Of a DNA stretch of 13,677 nucleotides, positions 6,944 to 13,601 are shown piece by piece. The position numbers and the translations under genes were made by a program. The stretch covers positions 1 to 13,677 of the forward strand of contig DATMTS010000110.1 of assembly GCA_035564555.1 (NCBI GenBank), read 5' to 3'. Position 1 is the stretch's first letter. Each line of letters begins with the position of its first letter. Source of the stretch: DATMTS01 sp035564555. Lineage in GTDB: Bacteria; Actinomycetota; Actinomycetes; Actinomycetales; Microbacteriaceae. Under the pieces are notes generated by a model. That model did not search any database, was not told where the DNA came from, and saw only the letters and a list, made by a program, of their open reading frames with translations.

Positions 6944-6949
6944 TAGGCT
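6944..6949 (+). promoter_or_regulatory. -10 element of a leaderless transcript (glycosyltransferase gene)
   Basis: TAGGCT fits TANNNT and lies exactly 7 nt before the ATG at 6957. No Shine-Dalgarno sequence precedes the ATG. This spacing puts the transcription start on the A of the start codon, which is the usual form of leaderless mRNAs in actinobacteria. Confidence 0.6.
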
Positions 6950-6956
6950 GTCTGCG

Positions 6957-9900
6957 ATGCACGCAACAGTCACCGCCATCCTGGTCGCCTCACGAGGCGC
7001 CGAACATCTGCAGCGGACCCTCGACGCGGTGCGCGCGCAGACGCGCGCACCCGACGCCGTCGTCGTGCTCGGGATGGACGCCGACGACGCGACCTCTGCG
7101 CTGCTGGCAGCGGCTCGCCCCACTCGATTGCTCGCCGCCACGCAGCGGATGCCGTTCGGCAAGGCGATCGCGACGGCTGAGCGCTCGCTGCCGCCGGTCG
7201 CCGGCGAGGACGAATGGCTCTGGCTGCTCGCCCAAGACACCGCGCCGGAGCCGGAGGCGCTGGAACGGCTGATGGCGACGGTCGAGGTGTCGCCCTCCGT
7301 CGCGATCGCGGGTCCCAAGCTCGTCGACTGGCAAGACGGCGCGTTCATTCGCGAACTCGGTCTCGCGATGACCCCGGCGGGCGCAAGCGTGCCATTGGTC
7401 GAAGACGAACTCGACCAGGCGCAGCACGACGGCGTGAGCGACGTGCTGTCGGTGCCCTCGGCCGGGATGCTGGTTCGCCGTGCCGTGTTCGACGAGCTCG
7501 GCGGGTTCGACCCCGGTCTCCCCGTCGTCGACGACGGTCTCGACCTCGGCGTGCGTGCGCGGCTCGCCGGTCACCGGGTTGCGTTGGTGCCGAGGGCCCG
7601 CGTCGCGATGGCGGGCGACGGAGTGAGCGGCCCGGCGCGATCGAACCGCTGGTCGGTGCGACGCAGGTTGTACCGGGCAGGCCGTGCTGCCCAATTGCAC
7701 CGACGCATGGTCTACGCGCCGCGCTTCGCTCTCGTGTTCCATTGGCTGAGTCTGGTGCCGCTGGCGATCCTCCGCTCCATCGGCTGGCTGCTGGGCAAAC
7801 AGCCGGCCGCGATCGGAGGCGAGCTCGCAGCCGCCTTCGCGACAGCGTTCGGCGCGGGCCACATCGGCGAGGCCCGGCGCAGGCTCGCGCGCACCAAATG
7901 CGTCGGATGGGCGGCCATCGCGCCGCTGCGCATCCCGCACACCGAGGTACGCCGTTCCCGCGCCCTCAAACGGGAGGCCAGCCTGGTTCGGCAGCGCGGA
8001 GAACGCCGCGAGCTGAACTTCTTCTCCGGCGGCGGTGCCTGGGTCGTCGTCGGAATGGCGGTGCTCAACGTCGCCCTCTTCGCGCCCTTGCTGGGCTCCG
8101 CGACGATCGGTGGTGGCGGGCTGCTGCCGCTCACCGGTGACATCGGTTCGCTCTGGGCGGGACTCGGCTACGGCTGGCGCGACATCGGCATCGGATTCGT
8201 CGGAGCAGCCGACCCGTTCGCCGCGGTGCTCGCCGTACTCGGGTCAACGACGTTCTGGCAGCCGTCATTCGTGCTGGTGCTGCTCTGGTTCACCGCACTG
8301 CCTCTTGCGGCGCTCGGCGCCTGGTTCTTCGCCACGCGCATCACGCATCGAGCCGGGCTGCGCGCCACCTTCGCCATCGTGTGGGCATTGGCTCCGATGC
8401 TGTTCGCCGCTCTGCAGAGCGGGCGGCCTGCTCCGGTGCTCGTGCACCTCCTTCTGCCATGGCTGTTCTTCGCCGGATCCGCGGCGCGACGCTCATGGGC
8501 CGCATCGGCGACCGCGGCTCTGCTGGCGGCTGCCGTGCTGGCCTGTGCGCCGTCGCTTGCTCTCGCGCTGCTGGTGCTGTGGATCCTGTGGCTCGCGTTC
8601 AGCGGCCGGAGCGTGATGCGGGTCATCGGCATTCCGATCCCCGCGCTGGCGCTGTTCATACCGCTGGTCGTGCAACAGGTCGCGCGAGGCGATTGGCTCG
8701 CGGTGCTCGCCGACCCGGGTTCGCCCGTGGCGAGCGGCGGCAGCAAACCCTGGCAGTTGGCGCTCGGCATCCCGGACGCGACCCTGGCGGGCTGGTCGGC
8801 GGTCGCCGATGCCCTCGGTCTGCCGCACCTCGGCGCCACGCTGCTCGTCCCAGTGCTGCTCGCACCGATCGCCGTGCTGGCCCTTCTCGCGCTCTTCCTG
8901 CGCGGCACGATCCGCGCGACGTTGAGTCTCGTCGTCGCGTTCGTCGGTTACCTCACCGCGGTCGTGGCGACCGTGCTGGTGCTCGCCGGTTCCGGGCAGA
9001 CGCCGGTCGGCGTGTGGCCGGGCAGCGCCCTGAGCCTCTACTGGTTCGGGGTAAGCGCCGCGGCGACGATGGGAATGGTCGCGCTGGGCCGCTTCGCGAT
9101 CGCGCCCGCCTGGATCGCCGTGGTCGCCCTCGCCGCCGCCGTAGGCCCGCTCGCAATCGGCGTTCCCGTCGGCACCTCCGCGGTGCGTGCCGGGGCGCCC
9201 TCGATGGTGCCCGCCTACGTTCAGGCTGCTGCGGCCCAAGATCCCCGCGTGGCGACGTTGCGCATCGAACCGCAGCCCGGGGGAGGCATAGCTGCCGAGT
9301 TGGTGCACGGCGACGGTCAGACGCTCGATCAGCAGAGCACGCTCATCAGCACGCAACGCGACTTGACGGCCGATCAGCGCGATCTCGCGCGCCTGGCGGG
9401 CAACCTCGCCTCCACCAGCGGACTCGACGAGAGCGCCCTGCTGAAGCGATTCGGCATCTCGTTCGTGCTCCTCGCGCCCGCAGACGAGGCAGCGGGCACC
9501 GATGCCTCGCTCGCGACAGAGCGACGTGCGACCTCGGCGTTGGACGGCAACGCGCTGTTCGCCCAGGTCGGCAGTGGTGCCTCCGGCGTGCTCTGGACGG
9601 TCACCCGACCGGTGTCGAGCGTGCCCGTTCCTCCCACCGCCGGTGCGCCTCTTCGGTTGATCGTGCTGGTGGCACAGGCCGCGGTGATGCTCTTCGCATT
9701 GCTGTTGTCGATCCCGACCGGGCGAGGCGAGCGGGGCTCGCTGCGCAGGCCGACCGCCGCCGAACTCGCGGCGGGGGCGGCCGGCGAAACACGCGGTCGC
9801 ACCGGCAGGGCTTCCAGAACAGCGGCCGGGCACTCGACGACCCGGTCTGTGCCCTCGACGACCCCGGATGTGCTTAGCGCCGCGTCACCACCTCGGGAGC

Positions 9901-9998
9901 CCGACGGCACCGCCGGGGCTCGGCTGGAGCAGGTCGAGGACGTGCCGCTGGAACCGCAACCGGCTACCGGTGGAAAGGCGGCCGACGATGGCGAATAG
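6957..9998 (+). CDS. GT2 glycosyltransferase fused to a large polytopic membrane domain
   Basis: A protein of 1013 residues. Residues 1-225 form a family 2 glycosyltransferase domain: TAILVASRGAEHLQRTL (5-21) at the nucleotide-binding start, LLAQDTAPEPEALERLM (90-106) at the DxD position, and GGFDPGLPVVDDGLDLGVR (182-200), the acceptor/base loop. A hydrophobic segment (258-280) and a basic linker follow. Residues 361-736 hold about 11-12 membrane segments, then an extracytoplasmic stretch (about 740-895), a last membrane segment (899-920) and a Thr/Ser/Arg-rich cytoplasmic tail of about 93 residues. The donor and acceptor are unknown. The membrane part may be a GT-C-like or glycan-export unit (inference). 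Translation is probably leaderless. The end overlaps the DUF5719 gene by 11 nt, so the two products are probably made together. From memory, this gene often lies between whiB and DUF5719 in actinobacteria. Confidence 0.88.
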   Translation: MHATVTAILVASRGAEHLQRTLDAVRAQTRAPDAVVVLGMDADDATSALLAAARPTRLLAATQRMPFGKAIATAERSLPPVAGEDEWLWLLAQDTAPEPEALERLMATVEVSPSVAIAGPKLVDWQDGAFIRELGLAMTPAGASVPLVEDELDQAQHDGVSDVLSVPSAGMLVRRAVFDELGGFDPGLPVVDDGLDLGVRARLAGHRVALVPRARVAMAGDGVSGPARSNRWSVRRRLYRAGRAAQLHRRMVYAPRFALVFHWLSLVPLAILRSIGWLLGKQPAAIGGELAAAFATAFGAGHIGEARRRLARTKCVGWAAIAPLRIPHTEVRRSRALKREASLVRQRGERRELNFFSGGGAWVVVGMAVLNVALFAPLLGSATIGGGGLLPLTGDIGSLWAGLGYGWRDIGIGFVGAADPFAAVLAVLGSTTFWQPSFVLVLLWFTALPLAALGAWFFATRITHRAGLRATFAIVWALAPMLFAALQSGRPAPVLVHLLLPWLFFAGSAARRSWAASATAALLAAAVLACAPSLALALLVLWILWLAFSGRSVMRVIGIPIPALALFIPLVVQQVARGDWLAVLADPGSPVASGGSKPWQLALGIPDATLAGWSAVADALGLPHLGATLLVPVLLAPIAVLALLALFLRGTIRATLSLVVAFVGYLTAVVATVLVLAGSGQTPVGVWPGSALSLYWFGVSAAATMGMVALGRFAIAPAWIAVVALAAAVGPLAIGVPVGTSAVRAGAPSMVPAYVQAAAAQDPRVATLRIEPQPGGGIAAELVHGDGQTLDQQSTLISTQRDLTADQRDLARLAGNLASTSGLDESALLKRFGISFVLLAPADEAAGTDASLATERRATSALDGNALFAQVGSGASGVLWTVTRPVSSVPVPPTAGAPLRLIVLVAQAAVMLFALLLSIPTGRGERGSLRRPTAAELAAGAAGETRGRTGRASRTAAGHSTTRSVPSTTPDVLSAASPPREPDGTAGARLEQVEDVPLEPQPATGGKAADDGE

Positions 9999-11439
9999 GC
10001 GAGCACTGGCGCGCGGCGGCGCGCGAATCGCGGCCGGAGTCATCGGCGTCGCCGTTGCGGCGGCGACGATCGGAGCGGCGACACTGCTGCCCCTGCCGTC
10101 CGTCGAGCGGACGCCGCTCTCGGTGCAGGTGCGGCCGGTGCCGGCCGATCAGCAACGCGTGTGCCCGGGTGGTCTTCTCGAACTGGGCGCGGATGCCTCG
10201 GCATCCTCGATCTCGGCCTTCGCGGCGCCGCAACGCGTCGACGGCTCGGTGGGCGGCGCAGTCGACGGTGCCGTGTCCCGACGCGGCCTGAAGCCGGTCG
10301 GCGTGGTCGCCGGAGCGGCGGATGCCGCCCCTGCCGTCATCGATGTCGCCCCATCCGCCGCCGGAGCGGCTCCGCAGATCGCCGGTGCGCAGTCGCAGAC
10401 CGCCGCGCGGGAGGTCCTCGCCGGTCTTGCCGCGGCCTCGTGCACCGAAGCGAACGCCGACAGCTGGCTGGTGGGTGGCGCGACCACGCTCGGCCAGACG
10501 TCCCTGGTGCTGCTCTCCAACCCCAGCGCGGTTCAGGCCACGGTCGACCTCTCGGTGTATTCCGAATCCGGCATACTCACGGCCCCCGGCGCGCAGGGCA
10601 TCGTCGTGGATCCCGGCACGCAGCGCATCGTGCCTCTTGCCGGCATCGCTCCGAACGCTCAGGCGCCGGTGGTGCATGTGGAATCGGCCGGCGGCACCGT
10701 GGCGGCGAGCCTGCAGCAGAGCCTGGTGCGCGGCATCAAGCCGTCCGGAGTCGACGTGGTGGGACCGACGGCGCAACCCGCGCGGCAGCAGCTCATCTCG
10801 GGCATGATCGTCTCCGACATCGCGGCGGCGCAGTCCGCGGGCGGTTCGGAGGGGTCTTCGTCTGCTATGCCTGCAGTGCGCGTGCTCGCGCCCGGCCGGA
10901 CCGCAGCGAAGGTGACGGTGTCCGTCGTTCCCGAGAACGGCAAGCAGGTCGGAACGACGACGTCGGCGACCGTGCCGGCCGGAACCGTGCAGGAGCTTCC
11001 GCTCGACAAACTCGTGGACGGCGCCTACACCGTCTCGGTGAACTCGGATCAGCCGATCGTCGTGGCGGCCCGTACCACCGACATCCGGCGCACCGGCGAA
11101 GACTTCGGGTGGTTCGCAGCCTCGCCTCGCCTCGCAGACAGCATCCTCGTGCCCGTCGCGCCCGGTCCGGCCGCGGCGCTGCATCTCGCCAATCCCGGAG
11201 CGCACGAGGTCACAGTGCACGTCCCGTCCGACTCGGGGGCGGGGCCATCGACCGCGGTGACCGTGCCGGCGGGCGGCGGAACGAGCGTTGCGCTGGGATC
11301 ACCAGGCAGGACGGTCGTGCTGCACGGAACGGCGGGACTCGTCGCAAGCGTCGGCCTGGTCGGAGTGCAGGGCATCGCCTCCTACCCGCTCGCGCCTGCC
11401 GGTCCCCAGGCGCAGCAGATCACCGTGTACCCGCGCTGA
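9988..11439 (+). CDS. DUF5719 family membrane-anchored extracytoplasmic protein
   Basis: A 483-residue protein with a short basic start (MANRRALARGG), one hydrophobic segment (about 13-34) acting as signal anchor or signal peptide, and an Ala/Gly/Ser/Val-rich exported part. Only two cysteines are present (C59 and C152), a possible disulfide. After residue 160 three diverged units of about 70 residues repeat (about 171-245, 295-364 and 395-462). Each has an LxNP-like strand turn, a VxPG/VPAG turn and a final V-rich strand, which suggests tandem Ig-like beta sandwiches. The ATG at 9988 was chosen because it has GGAAAGG 9 nt upstream and starts a proper signal sequence; upstream in-frame codons lie inside the glycosyltransferase gene. 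The 11-nt overlap with that gene implies coupling and perhaps a physical partnership. The family has no known function, and no catalytic motif is visible. Confidence 0.8.
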   Translation: MANRRALARGGARIAAGVIGVAVAAATIGAATLLPLPSVERTPLSVQVRPVPADQQRVCPGGLLELGADASASSISAFAAPQRVDGSVGGAVDGAVSRRGLKPVGVVAGAADAAPAVIDVAPSAAGAAPQIAGAQSQTAAREVLAGLAAASCTEANADSWLVGGATTLGQTSLVLLSNPSAVQATVDLSVYSESGILTAPGAQGIVVDPGTQRIVPLAGIAPNAQAPVVHVESAGGTVAASLQQSLVRGIKPSGVDVVGPTAQPARQQLISGMIVSDIAAAQSAGGSEGSSSAMPAVRVLAPGRTAAKVTVSVVPENGKQVGTTTSATVPAGTVQELPLDKLVDGAYTVSVNSDQPIVVAARTTDIRRTGEDFGWFAASPRLADSILVPVAPGPAAALHLANPGAHEVTVHVPSDSGAGPSTAVTVPAGGGTSVALGSPGRTVVLHGTAGLVASVGLVGVQGIASYPLAPAGPQAQQITVYPR

Positions 11440-11478
11440 CCTCAGCGTCGTGTGTCGCCGGTCGTCGACGGTACCGGA

Positions 11479-11913
11479 TCAGAAGTGGCGGAAGCGGTCC
11501 GGCGCCAGATCCCACGGGTCTTTGCCGATGAGTTCGGCGACCGCGCGGAACACGCAGCTCTCCACGATGAGCCGGCGATGCATGTCGTCGTTGCGGTGCA
11601 GCTTGCTGAGACGCTCGATCGGCACCCGGAACAACACGATGCGACGGCGGCCACGGTCGACCGACCACCGCTGCACCTCGTCGGAGCCCAAAGCATCCGG
11701 CGGGGCGGCAGCGACCTCGAAACGCACGCCGGCCAGCTCGGCCGGCCAGATGCCCTTGAGGTAGTCGGCGGTGGATGCCACCGTCGTCTCGAACACGTCG
11801 ATCCGGCCGTGCAGCATCGGCAGATGCGGCCCGGTCACCGGGCCGCGCGCGCCGCGTCCGTGCCTGCTGCGCGGCCGCGGCGGCTGCACATCAGCGGATC
11901 GGGATCGGGGCAT
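11479..11913 (-). CDS. Zincin-like metallopeptidase family protein lacking HExxH
   Basis: A 144-residue protein with a basic, Pro/Arg-rich N-terminus (1-28) and a compact domain. RIVLFRVPIERLSKLHRN (91-108) and MHRRLIVESCVFRAVAEL (111-128) match my memory of the small actinobacterial proteins usually annotated as metallopeptidase family (PF06262, Zincin_1), such as Rv3259. Where relatives have HE in the predicted metal helix, this protein reads HRRLIVE (112-118), so no HExxH motif exists and proteolysis is unlikely unless unusual ligands are used. No signal peptide or membrane segment is seen, so it is probably cytoplasmic. It converges on the DUF5719 gene (39 nt between stops) and diverges from the DUF3499 gene (42 nt between starts). 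The start is supported by a TAGGAT -10 six bases upstream. Function unknown. Confidence 0.72.
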   Translation of the reverse strand: MPRSRSADVQPPRPRSRHGRGARGPVTGPHLPMLHGRIDVFETTVASTADYLKGIWPAELAGVRFEVAAAPPDALGSDEVQRWSVDRGRRRIVLFRVPIERLSKLHRNDDMHRRLIVESCVFRAVAELIGKDPWDLAPDRFRHF

Positions 11914-11919
11914 GTCGTA

Positions 11920-11925
11920 ATCCTA
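11920..11925 (-). promoter_or_regulatory. -10 element of a leaderless transcript (zincin-like gene)
   Basis: On the minus strand TAGGAT is followed by 6 nt and the ATG at 11913, a spacing expected of leaderless transcription. No ribosome-binding site would fit in between. Confidence 0.55.
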
Positions 11926-11942
11926 TGCCGCCGGCTGCGCGG

Positions 11943-11948
11943 TAGTCT
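11943..11948 (+). promoter_or_regulatory. -10 element of a leaderless transcript (DUF3499 gene)
   Basis: TAGTCT is followed by 7 nt and the ATG at 11956, the same geometry as upstream of the glycosyltransferase gene at 6957. It is 17 nt away from the opposing -10 at 11920-11925, so each -10 sits where the other promoter's -35 would be. Confidence 0.55.
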
Positions 11949-11955
11949 GGCGTCG

Positions 11956-12177
11956 ATGTCGAGGAGACCGTGCTCTAAGGTGGCGTGCAGCCGCGAGGCC
12001 GTGGCGACGCTCACGTACGATTACGCCGACTCGATGGCGGTGCTCGGTCCGCTGGCCTTGACTGCGGAGCCGCATACTTACGATCTGTGCTCGGCACATG
12101 CCGAACGGCTTTCGGTGCCACAGGGGTGGCAGGTCATTCGGCACTCGGTATTCGGTGAGATAGGTTTCACTGCATGA
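11956..12177 (+). CDS. DUF3499 family small protein with a Cys/His cluster
   Basis: A 73-residue soluble protein recognisable as DUF3499 by PCSKVACSREAVATLTYDYA (5-24) and by AVLGPLA (28-34), AEPHTYDLCSAHAERL (37-52) and PQGW (55-58). C6 and C11 near the start, with C45 and H48 later, form a C-x4-C ... C-x2-H set that could bind one zinc ion as a small ribbon (inference). Function is unknown across the family. It is shorter than the homologues I remember (Rv3258c is about twice as long), so this looks like a minimal core. I chose the ATG at 11956 because the family signature starts there, a leaderless -10 sits 7 nt upstream, and longer in-frame starts run antisense into the zincin-like gene. 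Its TGA overlaps the manB ATG (ATGA), so it should be translated together with the phosphomannomutase. Confidence 0.88.
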   Translation: MSRRPCSKVACSREAVATLTYDYADSMAVLGPLALTAEPHTYDLCSAHAERLSVPQGWQVIRHSVFGEIGFTA

Positions 12178-13601
12178 ATGCTGACGACGCCATCGCCGCT
12201 TTGCAGTCCGCCGTCAAGGCATACGACGTGCGCGGTGTCGTGGGAAGCACGCTCACCGACGAGATCGTCGAGGCCGTGGCCGCCGCCTTCGTCGACGAGG
12301 TGGACGGCGCGGGCGGCGACGTCATCGTCGGGCACGACATGCGGGAATCGTCGCCGTCGTTCGCTGCGGCGTTCACGGCCGGCGCGACGGCGCGGGGTGC
12401 GAACGTGGTCTCGATCGGTCTGTGCTCGACCGACGAGTCGTATTACGCCTCCGGTGCGCTGAATGCCCCCGCCGCCATGTTCACCGCAAGCCACAACCCG
12501 TCCGCCTACAACGGCATCAAACTCTCGCGCGCCGGCGCACAGGCGCTGAGTCTCGACACCGGGTTGGCCGCCATCCGCGATCGTGCCGCCGGTTACCTGG
12601 CTGACGGAATCCCGGCCGCGCCGCAGCCCGGAACGGTTCGCGAGCAGGATGTGCTGGCCGACTACGCCGCCTACCTTCGTTCGCTGGTGGACCTCAGCGG
12701 CATCCGGCCCCTGACGATCGTCGTGGATGCCGGCAACGGCATGGGTGGCCTCACGGTTCCCGCCGTGCTCGGCACGGCGGCAGGGCTCGACGCGTTGCCG
12801 ACCAGGATCATCCCTCTCTACTTCGAGCTGGACGGCACCTTCCCCAACCATGAGGCGAACCCGCTGGAACCGGCGAACCTCGTCGACCTGCAACGGGCCG
12901 TCATCGAGCATGGCGCCGATCTCGGGCTCGCGTTCGACGGCGACGCCGACCGGTGCTTCGTGATCGACGAGACCGGGGCGGCCGTCAATCCGTCGGCGGT
13001 CGCCGCAATCGTGGCGCTGCGCGAGATCGCTCGCGCTCGACGGGATGACCCGGACGCCGAGATCACGGTCATCCACAATCTGATCACCTCGAACATCGTG
13101 CCGGAGACCATCATCGCCGCCGGCGCCACTCCCGTGCGCACCAGGGTCGGTCACTCCCTGATCAAGGCGGCGATGCGTGAGACCGGGGCAGTGTTCGGCG
13201 GCGAGCATTCAGCGCACTATTACTTCCGCGACTTCTGGAGCGCTGACAACGGGATGCTCGCGGCCATGCACCTGCTCGCCGAGTTCGGAGCGCAAGAGGC
13301 TCCGCTCTCCCGACTCGCGGCGCGCTACACCCCGTACGCGATGAGCGGCGAGATCAACTCCACGGTCGAATCGGTGCCCGAGGCGTACGCGCGCATCGTC
13401 GACGCATTCGCGCACCGGGCCGAGTTCGACGAGCTGGACGGTCTGACCGTCACCGGCACAACAGGTCAGGACGAGCCGTTCTGGTGGTTCAGCGTGCGCC
13501 CGTCGAACACCGAGCCTCTGCTGCGTCTGAATGTGGAATCGGCCGACGCCGCGACAATGGAGCGCGTGCGCGACGAGGTGCTCGCCCTGATCCGCGCCTG
13601 A
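12174..13601 (+). CDS. manB: Phosphomannomutase / phosphoglucomutase
   Basis: A complete (475 residues) alpha-D-phosphohexomutase that converts mannose-6-phosphate to mannose-1-phosphate, the step between ManA and GDP-mannose synthesis; many relatives also act on glucose phosphates. All four active-site loops are present: the phosphoserine loop TASHNPSAYNGIKL (104-117) with S106, the magnesium loop DGDADR (255-260), the sugar-specificity loop GGEHSAHYYF (342-351) and the phosphate-binding loop RPSNTEPLLRL (442-452). SAHYYFRDFW (346-355) looks like that of mycobacterial ManB/PmmA. It starts in the ATGA overlap with DUF3499, so it belongs to that transcript, with the leaderless promoter at 11943 driving both. 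It is cytoplasmic. The next gene downstream lies beyond the window. Confidence 0.95.
   Translation: MNADDAIAALQSAVKAYDVRGVVGSTLTDEIVEAVAAAFVDEVDGAGGDVIVGHDMRESSPSFAAAFTAGATARGANVVSIGLCSTDESYYASGALNAPAAMFTASHNPSAYNGIKLSRAGAQALSLDTGLAAIRDRAAGYLADGIPAAPQPGTVREQDVLADYAAYLRSLVDLSGIRPLTIVVDAGNGMGGLTVPAVLGTAAGLDALPTRIIPLYFELDGTFPNHEANPLEPANLVDLQRAVIEHGADLGLAFDGDADRCFVIDETGAAVNPSAVAAIVALREIARARRDDPDAEITVIHNLITSNIVPETIIAAGATPVRTRVGHSLIKAAMRETGAVFGGEHSAHYYFRDFWSADNGMLAAMHLLAEFGAQEAPLSRLAARYTPYAMSGEINSTVESVPEAYARIVDAFAHRAEFDELDGLTVTGTTGQDEPFWWFSVRPSNTEPLLRLNVESADAATMERVRDEVLALIRA

Noticed and set aside
7214..9877. Long plus-strand frames within the glycosyltransferase gene (7214-8140 and 8381-9877)
   Set aside because: Arg-rich out-of-frame translations of the same DNA; they show no frameshift evidence, since the main frame is intact from 6957 to 9998.
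11458..11477. CCGGT / ACCGG inverted repeat between the convergent DUF5719 and zincin-like genes as a bidirectional terminator
   Set aside because: Only five pairs with a 10-nt loop and no T-tract on either strand; too weak to list.
12078..13208. A 376-codon open frame on the minus strand opposite manB
   Set aside because: It has Asp/Gly/Arg/His-rich antisense composition, no start signal, and overlaps a full phosphohexomutase.
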